15,999 nt of DNA from Funneliformis mosseae (GCA_910592005.1 CAJVPP010002172.1:1-15999); one strand, 5' to 3'; numbered from the stretch's first letter, positions 1 to 9,802 are shown. The notes: generated from the sequence alone by a model not told the origin. Program-made: numbers and translations.

Positions 1-1587
1 AATACATTTTAATCTAATAATATCAAAAACTAAAATGCAATAAAAATCTCAATTTTGCTAAAAAATTCCTGGAACCTAATTTTCCTAGCAATCAACTCAT
101 ATAAGAGTCAGGTGAAAAAGTAGAGGAAGAGAAAGAATATTTAGAAAGTCCAATTAAAATCAAAATTACTGTGAAAGATGATTTTTCTTCTAATTTTCTT
201 AAACTATTAGAATGCGTACTAATTGATATTCAAGTGTATTTTAAAAAATATTTTCCTAAGGCTGAAGTAAAAAAGGAAGATTTGCTCAAATTCTTCTTAA
301 AAAAGTGTGATTTTGGTGCTAAAGCAGATATACCATATGATAAAATATGAAGAATCTATTCAGAAGCGAAAAAAGACTCTTTTCTATCAACTGTAAGAAA
401 AATATGTAAAGTAGCTAATTATTGTATTATAAATGCATTATATTATCAGGAGCTTATGATAAAGCTAAGTGTAATCAATGATTATAGAGAAATTGCTTCT
501 ATCTCTTATGTATCTTTATTTGACTCACATTATCATGCAAATAAAATGAAAGTATGAAACTTTTTCAGTGTATATGCTGTTAAATGAGATATGGTATTTA
601 ATACAAGAGTTTTGAAGATTTAGAAAAGGGAAATATCTTAGTGCTTATGTTTTTCTACCTAAAAAGAGAATTGAATCAAGAAGACCTGTAATGGGATTGG
701 ATTTCATCTCATTATATTCTAGTCTCATTATGGCTTATAATTTCTCTCCAGATAAAATAATACTAATACATAGAGAGACTGATATTGCAGAAAATAATGA
801 AAATATTTTACATAAGATTGAGTTTCCATTTGAAAAGAAAGGCTTATATTCTATTATATTAGAAAATTTATTTAACAAGAGAGTAAAGCTTAAAGCATAT
901 CTTATCACACTAGGAAAGAAAAAGCTACAATTTGAAAAGATAATAAGTTTAGTTAAAAAGAGGCAAAAGGATTTTAGAAAGCTTAAATTCAGAATATTCA
1001 TTTATATGCTTTGATTATAATTATTCTAATTTAAAGTAAAGAACTCTGAAGGTATACATGAATACTTTTTATGGGAAAGCTAGAAACTCTAAATCTCCTA
1101 TTTATCTTTGTGAATTAGCTGGTAGAACTATTTTAATGGGAAAATATAACCTTAATCTTGTCACAAAATTTGTAATAAAGAAAGGGTTTAGGATAAAATA
1201 CAATGATACCAATTTTTTGTATTTTACTTGCCCAGAAAATTATTATGATGAAGTCTTTTTCAGGAAAGAACTTTCTAAGGAAATGTATTAGACTGAAATG
1301 GTCAAAATTACTATGGATGTGATGAAAAAATTACGTGATCAAATAAATGTCTATCTTAGGATAAAAAATGTGACCTCTTATCTAAAGATGATATACAAAG
1401 AGATATTATTTCCCATCTGCTTTACTGGCAAAAAGAAGTACTTTAGAATTGGGTATGAAGATGAAGTAAACTTTAGACCAGATGATCTCTTTATAAAAGG
1501 AATTGATACTGTAAAGTAAGAGAATTTTGAGCTCTTCAGGTTTATCAGAGAAAAAATTATGTGAGAGGTTATGGATATCAATAACAC

Positions 1588-2335
1588 ATGTTTTTAATGA
1601 AGCAATTGGCCAGTCATAATGAAGTCATATAGATGACGCAGTATGATGATCTTTTAATCTAGAATTCTGAAAATACTGAGAATTCTGCAAATTCTAAAAA
1701 TATAGAGGATTTATGTAGTTTTGAAGACCTTTCAAATACTGATAATAATCATAATTTTACGAATTAAATAAAGTCTAAGAATATTTAGTGCTATACGTAT
1801 TTTTAATATTCTAAATTTTATTGTTATTTTTATTATATTTTATACTTTTGTTATTTTACATATTTTTAATATATTTATTTTACTTATATTTTATTTTGCT
1901 AAATTAGTTAATTTATAATATAATAATTAGTTAGCCATAACAAAAGAAATTTTGTATAAATAGATAGACTTTTTGCTTATGTTGTAAATTAACTCTTTTG
2001 CAAGTTTATAAGTATAAGTTTTAGTATTAATAAAGAAATCAATTAAAACTTATATCTTTCTGCCTCTTTGTATTTTCATATAGTCTGACATAATCCCTAT
2101 ACATTATTTGTAATTGAGTTTGTCATCTGAATTCTTTAATTAAAAATTGTTCATAATTTCATCTTTCAAGTCTTCATACTTGATAGATTTGTTTAAGTCT
2201 AACGTGTAAATTTGATAAAATTAAAAATTAGATGGATCCTAACGTCTTGATCACAGTAAACTGTAGTTAGAAATTTTGAGTAAAGACTTGATAACATGAT
2301 CACTTTGAGTTAAAGAATTCCATGGTAACAATGTT
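1588..2335 (+). mobile_element. 738-bp insertion in the polymerase gene, probable solo LTR with 5-bp target duplication
   Basis: The polymerase reading breaks after 1592 and resumes at 2336. ATGTT stands on both sides (1588-1592 and 2331-2335). Removing 1593-2335 joins the frame as NNTCSIQKIVED, which fits the family. Inside are a TATA box (TATAAATAG, 1955-1963), a polyadenylation-type AATAAA (2029-2034) and an 11-base inverted repeat (2013-2023 with 2044-2054), in the U3-R-U5 order of an LTR. The right end is AACA. The left end is TGTT only if counted from inside the duplication (1589), so the exact terminus is uncertain. No internal coding domain is visible; 1670-1767 is a low-complexity Asn/Ser/Glu-rich frame only. 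The orientation is inferred from TATA preceding AATAAA. Confidence 0.7.
1955..2034 (+). promoter_or_regulatory. TATA box and AATAAA signal of the putative LTR
   Basis: TATAAATAG at 1955-1963 and AATAAA at 2029-2034 are spaced about 70 bases apart, as expected for an LTR promoter and its polyadenylation signal. In DNA this AT-rich either motif alone could be chance. Their order inside a precisely bounded insertion is the argument. Confidence 0.4.
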
Positions 2336-2837
2336 CAATTCAAAAAATTGTTGAAGATGTTTTCTGAGATGCTAGATTTAGACAGTGGAATTTTAACCAG
2401 TTTGTTATAATGTTCAAATAGAAGGTTAAAGAAGGTCTTGCATGTAACAAAATCTTTATGAAATAGATAAAAAAAGAATAGCAAGTAAAAAAAAATATAT
2501 AAAGATCTCTGACTTTAGCGAGTACTTTAGTTATATTATAGTGAACAATAGTTCCTGTTATAAAGAAGATGACATAAAATTAATAAGAAAAGGCAATTAT
2601 ATAAAGTTCGTAAATATTGCGAAAGAGTTTAATATAGAGATAGATATTAACTACTATTTAAAATAAATGGTAGAAATGTGTGCACACTTCATTAACAAAG
2701 ATGATGGATTTTAACTATTACCATTGGATAAAATAATGCATATTAAGAATTCAGATAAAAGGAAAAAGGAGATTGATGATTATTCTCAGAGAAAGACAAA
2801 AAACTGGCTTAAAAAATATATAAAAGGTTTACAATAA

Positions 2838-3152
2838 ACTTTCTAGGTATTTTGATAATTCATCTGAAGCAGATATATTAAGTATTCTAGTGAGGTATGA
2901 TAATTTCAGCTAAGTATTTAGTCATAAGATACTTCGTATAATATTATTTATATATTTTTTCTCATGCAATAATATCGGCTAACTTCAATTTCTATCTTCA
3001 AACTTCTAGATTCTGATTATATAGTCTAGCCTCAGATATATCTGAAGATGATCATTAGTATTTTTTACATATAATAATTTGGTAAAACTGTATTCTTAGG
3101 ATATGATCAGTCAAAAAATCTGCATATTTAAAGATAAGCTTTATTGATATAA
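2838..3152. other. Region between the polymerase end and the next remnant; possible polymerase tail
   Basis: After the stop at 2835-2837 a + strand frame from 2846 to about 2990 stays readable with a single TAA (start RYFDNSSEADILSILVRYDN). This may be a frame-shifted C-terminal extension of the polymerase. Beyond about 2990 I see only AT-rich sequence without a convincing frame or repeat. Confidence 0.3.
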
Positions 3153-3443
3153 TGGCTGAACTACATAACTAAGTTTTCTAATACATAGGTTTTAAATCCA
3201 ATGAAATCTATCTTCTAATCACAGAAAAGAATAGGCAGGGTCTCTTATGAGACCATATCAGAACAGGAGGAGATAGGAGATATTGTAATAGATAACTATC
3301 AATTTTTATTATAATATGGGCATAATGGTAAGAGAGGTAATTGAATTTATATTGGTTGATTATTAGCGTATACAGTATCTCAAGTAGAAAAAATCTTAAT
3401 AAACACATCTAAAGATTTATTAAATAATATTAGCCTTTATTGA
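3153..3443 (+). pseudogene. Small degenerate coding remnant, unknown family
   Basis: I do not recognise this one. From the ATG at 3201 a + strand frame reads about 80 codons to a TGA at 3441-3443, with stops at positions that would be CAA or CGA before decay. Its centre (RVSYETISEQEEIGDIVIDN, then a stretch with YGHNGKRGN) has normal amino-acid variety rather than the Lys/Ile/Asn bias of random AT-rich DNA. A second frame starts at the ATG at 3153 (MAELHN) and leads into the same segment, so one frame change near 3200 is likely. An open minus-strand frame over the same bases is hydrophobic and looks like its shadow. It lies just downstream of the polymerase on the same strand, but I have no evidence they formed one element. 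Confidence 0.45.
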
Positions 3444-3599
3444 AAAAAAATTCGAAAAAGTTCTACTTGTACTAATACTTATATGGTAGTCAATTAGGAT
3501 TGAAAATAATAATGATTTGATCTGAACGAGAGATGCTTTGCATAGGCCCTATTTATATAATTTCTGTAGGTAAAAAATTAGTTACTTTTTTTTCATATT

Positions 3600-4584
3600 C
3601 TATAGTTTTTTTCTGATCAATATCCATATAATTGCAATTAGTAATAAAGTAAGTATAGAATATATTATTATCAGCAATATCAAGGAGCTTGTGATGATAG
3701 GAATAGTTGTTGATAAAGATACTACTTCTACATCACCTATAGAAATTATTTTAGATGAAGGATTAAGAGTGAAAAAGGTCCCTTCAGGACTAAGTTGTGA
3801 TAATTCATTTATAGGCGAGGGTGGAGAATCTACTTTATTATTTTTCTTTGATATTAACTGATTTCTAAGAGACCTATTTTTACCTATTAATTTTAATTAC
3901 CTGAAGACAGAATATCTATTTTCCATTTATATATATTATTTAATAACTTTATCTCTTTTTTCATACATTTTATTGTATGTTCTTTTGAATTAAGACCCTC
4001 ATTTGCTCATTTCAATTTAAACTTGAGAGAATCATTTTCTTTAGAATCAGATAAATTTATTTAGACCAGTTTTTTTAGAAGTCATTCTACTACATTCAAA
4101 TCATAGAGCACCTGTTCTAGTTTCAAGTCATTCAATTTACCTTTCAATTTACGTACTTTAGCTTTAAGAGAGAGAATCTTGACCTTGTTAGCAGATGAAG
4201 CTTTCTAAGCCAATATTACCTTTCTCTTTAGTATTTTAATATTTGATTTGAGCAATTTGATTTCAGTAGTATATTTGACTTTAAGCTCATGTTGACTCTT
4301 AGAATGAGACTTTCATTCAGAAATAAGTTGAAATCTAATTTTAGTAGTTGATACATTTAACTGGTTAATTTTATTTCCAATATCACTATAGTTTTGCTGA
4401 TACTCCTTTTCCTACTTATTATATTTATCTATTAGCTTTTTACTGAAATTATTAATCTCAGAATTAAATTCAGTAACAGATTTTAATTTTTTTTTGAGCT
4501 TTACTCATATGAATTACCCAGCTAATGATTAGGTTTTTTATAAAAACCACCTTCTCTATCTTTTATATTATTTAATGTATGCAT
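3600..4584 (-). pseudogene. Coiled-coil protein with C-terminal membrane anchor, pseudogene
   Basis: The minus strand reads from the ATG at 4584 (MHTLNNIKDREGG...) through a one-base slip in a run of nine A (near 4490). It then gives about 190 codons of Lys/Glu/Leu-rich heptad-like sequence, a long coiled coil, interrupted only by TAG, TGA and TAA at Gln/Arg/Trp-type positions. A second frame change near 3890 leads to a Ser/Pro-rich segment (DSPPSPINELSQLSPEG) and then one strong hydrophobic helix (PIITSSLILLIIIYSILTLL, near 3650-3710), a short basic tail and the stop at 3600-3602. The original protein was about 325 residues, probably a tail-anchored or single-pass membrane protein with a long cytosolic coil. 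No enzymatic motif is visible. It resembles coiled-coil families I recall from arbuscular mycorrhizal fungi; the function is unknown. Confidence 0.65.
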
Positions 4585-4926
4585 ATTGGATATAATATTA
4601 GTATAGTTATATAAAAAAAAATGCATAAATAAATTTCTAAGATAATAGATATAATCTGTTTATTTAGAATAATACATTCTTTCTAAATATCCTATTTATT
4701 CTATACATCTGAAATATTTCTTCCTATATATTTTGTATATTTTATATATTCAGAATAATACATTCTTTCTATATATCCTATTTAATATATTATTTCAGAA
4801 TATTATATTAGATATAAAAAAATATTACTACTATACTTAGGCAATGCATATGATGTAATATTCCTTATTTTTTATCAGCTGATTATGATCATATTATGTA
4901 ATATGCTGAAAAAAAGCCTAGAAATA
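4585..4926. other. AT-rich spacer upstream of the coiled-coil remnant
   Basis: No gene is visible on either strand. The spacer holds the direct repeat pair 4664-4698 / 4750-4784, several short A and T runs, and, on the minus strand just before the ATG at 4584, a TATATAA-like stretch (near 4605-4615) that could have been its promoter. Confidence 0.5.
4664..4784. repeat. Pair of 35-bp near-identical direct repeats
   Basis: Bases 4664-4698 and 4750-4784 match at all but two positions; both contain AGAATAATACATTCTTTCTA followed by a TATCCTATTTA end. The 51 bases between them are AT-rich with no visible feature. This may be a local duplication or the ends of a small deleted element. Confidence 0.8.
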
Positions 4927-5322
4927 ATGTTTTAAAAGATTAACAGATAAATATTACACATCACAAAAACATATTTATTAGATCTGAAGAGGTAAAGAAA
5001 AAAAATAGGGTTGCGTGAAATTAACCAATTCATGTTAATAACTGATGTTTCGCTTTCTAATATAAATATTATGGGCAGGCAGATTAAGCCAGAGATCTAA
5101 GACCAAGTTATTTCTCTATTTATAGAATTGGAAAAACAAATATATAATGCTAAGATAGAGCCTAGTAAATCTATTGATTCAGTTTCAGAAGAAGGTAAAA
5201 AGGCGAAAAAGACTAGAAGGAAGAAATCAAAATCCAAATTTGCATTATTAGAGCTAATTTCATCTCCTATTTAGACTTAACCAATTTTCACATCGCATGA
5301 GAAGATAGTTGAAAAAACATAA
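4927..5322 (+). pseudogene. Short basic protein remnant, unknown family
   Basis: I do not recognise this one. One + strand frame is readable from the ATG at 4927 to the TAA at 5320-5322, with internal TAA/TAG where Gln codons would fit (for example 4993, 5098, 5272, 5278). The best part begins at 5011 (LREINQFMLITDVSLSNINI) and includes a Lys/Arg-rich run (GKKAKKTRRKKSKSKFALLE, about 5191-5250) that looks like a nucleic-acid-binding or nuclear-targeting patch. Unlike true AT-rich noise, the frame uses Ser, Glu, Asp and Val normally. It converges with the minus-strand protease remnant, whose end lies at 5366. No domain can be assigned. Confidence 0.5.
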
Positions 5323-5365
5323 AAAATATATTGAATATAAAGAATATATTAGAAAAATAACTTGT

Positions 5366-6187
5366 TTATTCTTTAAAAAGTTTATTATATTATATCTGTA
5401 ATCTTTCATAATACTCATTGATTTCTGCATTATACTTAAGAGTGCTATATAGCATTTTTTCAAGTTTCTTATAACTCATGTGTTTTTTTTAATATGCCAA
5501 TATCACTTACATCTTACGAGTCCTGATAAATTTTGTCCAGAGCTGAGGAATTGTTACATTTGAAAGTAATATTTGTATAATTTATCTTAAGCTTATTCTT
5601 GATCTTATGCATGATCACTGGGATAATATAATCCTTACCATTATGAGAAATCTTTAACTCATCTTTATTTTAATCAATTGCGTATTTATATTTCTTAAGA
5701 AGAAAATTTAAAAATATCAGCATTGGCTTAGAGTATTTTACGGCTATAAAATCTTTATATATAGTAAATCCAGGAGCTAAAGTTATCAGTAAATTATGAA
5801 CAGCTCTAACCAATTTAACTAGTATAGTAGCGATACCATTTAGGTTATACTTTATGGATTTATTAATATTAGCCCTATGCATAATACAATATCCTTTATT
5901 ATGATAACGATTTCAGAGCAAGAGTTCAATGCTATAGTCAGAATTTTTAGATAACTAATCTTGCATTTTATAGACATAATGCTTATAGATAATTCTTCCT
6001 TTTAAACAAAATCTATCTTTATAGGATCATCAATAGACTTATCATCTGAATCTTGAGTTGAGATAGGCTCAGGTTTATATTTTTTAATCTGCTAAATTAT
6101 GTATAAAAGAAAATTCTCAAATTCATTTTGAATAATTTTATGAATAATTTCTTTTAAAGATACTTGTTTACTTTAGTTATTTGGGAT
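5366..6187 (-). pseudogene. Retropepsin-like aspartic protease remnant, downstream of the Gag-like gene
   Basis: The minus strand reads from about 6187 (QVSLKEIIHKIIQNEFENFL, then a DSDDKSIDDP linker) into a protease-like core. Where retropepsins have the catalytic D-S/T-G, this copy has N-S-C (codons at 5926-5918), flanked by hydrophobic strands (KILTIALNSCSEIVIIIKDI). A one-base frame change near 5880 is followed by a 70-codon open stretch with LAPGFTIYKDFIAVKYSKPM, fitting the flap and C-terminal half of the domain, then HNGKDYIIPVIMHKIKNKLK. A second change near 5470 leads to a short coil (KKLEKMLYSTLKYNAEINEY) ending near 5366. It lies 3' of the Gag-like gene on the same strand, the Gag-Pro order of retroelements, but no reverse transcriptase follows. 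Loss of the catalytic Asp makes it inactive. Confidence 0.72.
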
Positions 6188-6331
6188 CTTTGTAATAGAA
6201 AGGGAGGAAACTCCAAAAAAATTAAAATTTTAGTTTATAAGTCAAAAATATTCTAAATACTATAATTTGTTCAGATTATTATTAACTTATTTTTTATTTT
6301 TTTTTGAGTTTCCTCCCTTTCTATTGCAAAG
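6188..6331. repeat. 144-bp fold-back with 31-bp inverted arms
   Basis: Bases 6188-6218 and the reverse complement of 6301-6331 agree at 29 of 31 positions, with a 20-base perfect core (AATAGAAAGGGAGGAAACTC). About 82 AT-rich bases lie between the arms. The right arm is still readable in the Gag frame on the minus strand (EAFAIEREETQK), so it looks like native coding sequence with the left arm its inverted copy. A MITE-type insertion is the alternative. The 20-base core plus three more arm bases (6198-6220) is flanked by TA on both sides (6196-6197 and 6322-6323). Confidence 0.85.
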
Positions 6332-8775
6332 GCCTCATTTTTCTTCCTCTGTTCTGATAATACATTATAAATAGAAGATGAATTATTATTCTATTCTATC
6401 TTATACAAAGTGTCTTTTAGCTGAACAGAAGCTTTAAAGCTTGAAGATTTATTGGAATATTTACTCTATTTAGCACATTCGTTACACTTCACTTTTTTTT
6501 TACGATTTATGTAAATATTCATATTATATTTTCTGGAGTTTGAACTGGTTGATGAACTATCAGAGTTATAATTATTGTCCTTAGATTTTGATGTATTATC
6601 ATCAGAAAAAATAGATCAGACTATTCATGTGTTGTAGTTATATAAACTTATCCACTTTTGGATTTAGAACCTTTGGTAAGTTTAGCTAGAAAGTCTTCAA
6701 TTTATACTAACCTTTTTTCTAATCTCCTATTAATTGAAGATTCTAAGCGTTAATGCTAAGATGATTTGATGCCTTTGGTATCTTTTTTGGTAAGTTTGAC
6801 TAATAAGTTTTGATTTGCTCTAATCTTTTATTCACACCATCATTACTAAGAATATTGGGCTTTAAAAACTCAATATCTCTAGTATCTTCCTTAGAAAGTT
6901 TGGCAAAATGCATTTTAACAATATCCAATCTTTTTATTAATTCATCAGTAATATATTTATCTAAATACGAAGCATTTTTTGGTACATCAAGTAATATTCT
7001 CAAATGTTCTGCAAGTATATGCATTCTGTCTAAGGTATCATTATTTTGGGATTATGCTTACGCTTGAGTTAGTTGGGCTTCAAGAAAGGCTATTTTTACA
7101 TTCAACTTATCAATTTCAGTTAAGGAGTTATTCTGATAATTCTGACCCATATTTAAATTAGAAATACGCTCCAACTACATATTTTTTAATTCAGTAAAAA
7201 ATGCATCAATACCTTCTGGATTTGTAATTCTCATCTATGTAAATAGATCATCTGATAAGTGACTTTTAAGAAATCCTAAAATTCATACATCATTATCTGT
7301 TATATCTAATAATAATCAAATCCTGATTTCATATGTATTTGAATTATCTGTAAGTAAAAATCTTTTTGAGTTAATCTCAGAATAGCCACTTGTTGGTTAC
7401 TTACTATTTCATGCTGATATTTTGCATTCATCTATACTCATAGAGTAGCTGATGAATTTATAGCAGGGTTTTCAGCTGTATAGTGATTATTATTCAGAAC
7501 TGGTATATATTTTCTTCACAACTTTGATTTTAAAAGACCAAATTTAATCGCATCATTAAAGTCCCTAGCATTGACATTTTCAAGTGCTATCATATTTAGC
7601 TTTAAATGTAAAATAAAATTTCAGATTTTATCTAAGTAATTGTTAGGGGTTCCTGCCTAGTATATTAATCATATTTTACAAAAATAATTGCTATTGTATT
7701 ATATAATAGTTGTCTTTTAGTTTCTGTCATATTTCCTAGAGGATTATTAATTTGTAAATTTAAAATAATTTGCCTTAAATTTATTTTCTTAGCCTTTTAT
7801 CTTTGATATCAATTATATAGTCAATCTTGATTATTTTCTAACAATCCTATATCATTTCTACATTGACGATAATATCTTTTTAAATTTTGAGCCTGTTGAG
7901 TATATGCAGTATATTTTCTTTTCTATCAATATTTTTCATAAATATTTTCACATACCGTATCTCTAAGATTAATGATTTTATCATCTTTTTATTGTCAGAT
8001 TTGTCTTTCATCACTCTATGCTTACTCTATCATCTGTATACTTTGAAGACAATCATTTCTAAAATTTGTCATATCATTCATAATTCTATTGATCTGCCTA
8101 TGGGATGCATTAAGTAAACCTTGTAAGTTTGCATTATCCTAAACATACTTTTGATTATGCTCTTGAATAATTGTTATTGAGATCTGTATTCTATTCAATG
8201 TATTTCTTGAGTCAAATGATGTATTGCCATTGATATATTCTTTAATCTAATCTAAAGCTGTACTAATATTTTTTAAGATATTTGGTAGTACTATATTTTC
8301 TTGATATTCTCCTTCAGAAGATTTATTACTGTTATTTTGAAAAAGTGATATCTTGAGAATTTAGCTTTTGAGCTTTTCTACTATATCTTCTAACAGAATG
8401 ATTTGATTATTTTGAGCGATTAATACCTCATCCTTTAGCTCTAAATGAACTGATATTTTTTAAGATTATGTAGGGTAGAGTAGTATTCTGCTTTTAATCT
8501 ATTTAACTCATCCTCTCATGAAATAAGATTTTTTTCAAGATATTTGATATATAGTTCATATTGCTCTATATAGTTTGTGAGCTTATAAATCTTTTCTTTA
8601 TTTTTAATAGTAATAGTTTCCTCTTTAGTCAACTTTATTCGCAATTCTAAATTATTGTCTAATAAATTGAAATATTCCTGCTCAGCTCTTATTGATTCCT
8701 ATTATTCTAATAGATTCTGATAAGGTTCAAAATGTGGATGTGTCTTCAGCTTTGCGTAAAATTTATTATCAACTT
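6300..8775 (-). pseudogene. Gag-like protein pseudogene (coiled coil, capsid-like segment, Ser/Lys-rich tail)
   Basis: About 825 codons can be followed on the minus strand with frame changes near 8455, 7660, 6800 and 6610. Order: an N-terminal coil (near 8750-8460, AEQEYFNLLDNNLEL); a second helical region to about 7960; an Arg/Gln-rich helix with AYTQQAQNLKRYYRQCRNDI (7900); a segment around 7450 with a NPAINSSATL motif; a capsid-like segment at 7285-7165 (ILGFLKSHLSDDLFT, then TNPEGIDAFFTELKNM); a further coil; two related RLE-x-I-x-x-(Y/F)-L-x-K-L-(T/P)-K units (6840-6660); and a Ser/Asn/Lys-rich tail with one C-x-x-C pair (CNEC, near 6478). Stops in the capsid-like part fall where I recall conserved Trp (TAG at two sites). 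The family matches Gag-like repeats recalled from Rhizophagus. Its 5' end abuts the + strand integrase. Confidence 0.75.
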
Positions 8776-9783
8776 ATTAGTTATCAGCAAAATGTGAAAA
8801 AATTACACAAAGCCTCTCAAAAAGCTGGATATGATTTTTCTCTTGATGAGATGCGTGATTAGCTTGAGAAATAGGTTATATATTAGATACATATGCCTTA
8901 TTCTAGATATATTTCTCGAGCAAGTTTTTGCTCTATTACTACTCTCAATAAAGTTTACCAGGCAGATATTCTCTATATGCCTTATGATAAAGTAGGTCAA
9001 ATTACCTATCTTTTTTGTTTTAATGTAGTAGACGTGGCTTTGAGATATAAAGTATCTATCCCTATTGGTGCATATAGTGTTAAAGATAAGCAAGGAATCT
9101 TAACTTCAAAGACTATTATTCAAGCTCTTGAGAAAATCTATAATGATCTTGAGTAACCTTTTATTTGGCCAGAAACATTTTTAACAGATAAGGGTCCTGG
9201 ATCAGAGGCGATTGTAAAAAATTAATGAGAAAACATGACGTAAAAATTCAAAAGGCTAAGTCTAAGTATATTATAGGTATAGTTAAAAGTTATAATAAAA
9301 TCCTGGCTAAAAGATTATTTCGTATACAGGATATATATGACTTATTAACATTGCATTTATCTGAAAAATTTTGGGCTTAGGTAAAGAATCTGCCTATAAT
9401 TGTAAAAGAGATTAATAATTTTATAATCTATCTTATAGATCTATCTCCAGCTATAGTAATAAAAAAGAAGCAGGTCATTTCTCAGTTTCTAAAACTCGAG
9501 AAGAGCTTATGAGTTATGATGAATTGTGATTAAATTATGATGTTTTAATAAATATTTGCTTGAATTTGATGAGTTAGAAGGAGATAGTAAATGACATGCA
9601 ACTGATAAAAATTGGTCTCCACAAGTTTACCAGATTAAAAACTTACTAGTACAAAAAAATCAACCAGTTTTTTATTGGCTTATATATAATAAAGGTAATA
9701 GTTTTGAATGATCATTTGTACATGAAGAATTACTAATAATTTCTTATACTGAATTACTACCCCAGTGGATGTTAATAAATTAA
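8711..9783 (+). pseudogene. DDE integrase (rve core) pseudogene
   Basis: An integrase of the retroviral-fold DDE class, of the Ginger/Polinton-like kind rather than a pol-fused retroelement enzyme (inference). An N-terminal helical part (LRKIYYQLISYQQNVKKLHK, then DEMRD*LEK) precedes the core. The first catalytic Asp is at 8965 (YQADILYMPYDKVG), the second at 9187 (FLTDKG). The third acidic position at 9285 reads Lys (GIVKSYNK) where integrases have Glu. Spacing is 74 and about 33-35 residues, typical of DD35E. After the core come a PIIVKEIN segment, a second frame change near 9545, and a C-terminal part with WSPQVYQIK and QPVFYWL, ending PQWMLIN and TAA at 9781-9783. In-frame stops are mainly TAG (8860, 8872, 8884 and 9378) and TGA, plus a TAA at 9154. 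Frame changes occur near 9205, 9500 and 9545. It is inactive. Confidence 0.87.
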
Positions 9784-9802
9784 GAAAGTTATCAGCTTTA
9801 TA

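Larger units (their letters stand above)
1..2837 (+). pseudogene. Family B DNA polymerase pseudogene, 5'-truncated by the window and split by an insertion
   Basis: Remnant of a replicative-type family B DNA polymerase with a 3'-5' exonuclease. Frame 3 runs from 1 to about 610 and carries the last exonuclease motif (Y-C-x-x-D type) at 420-437, where the Asp codon now reads Asn (432-434). Frame 1 follows: motif A at 694-730 reads GLDFISLYSS, with its Asp at 700 and Pro changed to Ser. Frame 2 from about 1017 holds motif B (Lys at 1049, then MNTFYG at 1058-1075), motif C at 1199-1222 and the basic KKKY motif near 1430. Motif C reads YNDTNFLY, so its Gly and second Asp are both Asn. The chain stops at 1592 and resumes at 2336 beyond an inserted element; the end (NWLKKYIKGLQ) reaches a stop at 2835-2837. 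In-frame stops include 102, 348, 555, 585, 1289 and 1560. It is catalytically dead. The source could be a Maverick/Polinton-like element, an integrated DNA virus or a linear plasmid; I cannot separate these here. Confidence 0.88.

Noticed and set aside
348..587. TGA read as Trp (mitochondrial or mollicute code, endobacterium of a fungus)
   Set aside because: Three in-frame TGA in the polymerase fit Trp or Arg, but the same gene also has in-frame TAA and TAG, frame changes and dead active-site residues. Decay explains all of these at once.
735..1001. Open minus-strand frame of 88 codons
   Set aside because: It lies antisense to the polymerase motif A region, is dominated by Leu/Phe/Ser/Ile, and is the mirror of a recognisable coding frame.
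3208..3408. Open minus-strand frame of 66 codons
   Set aside because: It is hydrophobic and antisense to a better-balanced + strand frame (3201-3443).
6810..7067. Open + strand frame of 85 codons
   Set aside because: It is antisense to the coiled-coil part of the Gag-like gene; the minus strand reads as charged heptads continuing into neighbouring segments.
7800..8460. TAG/TAA read as Gln (ciliate-like nuclear code)
   Set aside because: In the Gag-like segment TAG falls neatly at Gln positions, but TGA and frame changes also occur in the same gene, and TAG replaces likely Trp codons at about 7180-7240. Simple C-to-T / G-to-A decay is enough.
8803..9093. Open minus-strand frame of 96 codons
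   Set aside because: It lies exactly antisense to the integrase core, which is recognisable on the + strand.
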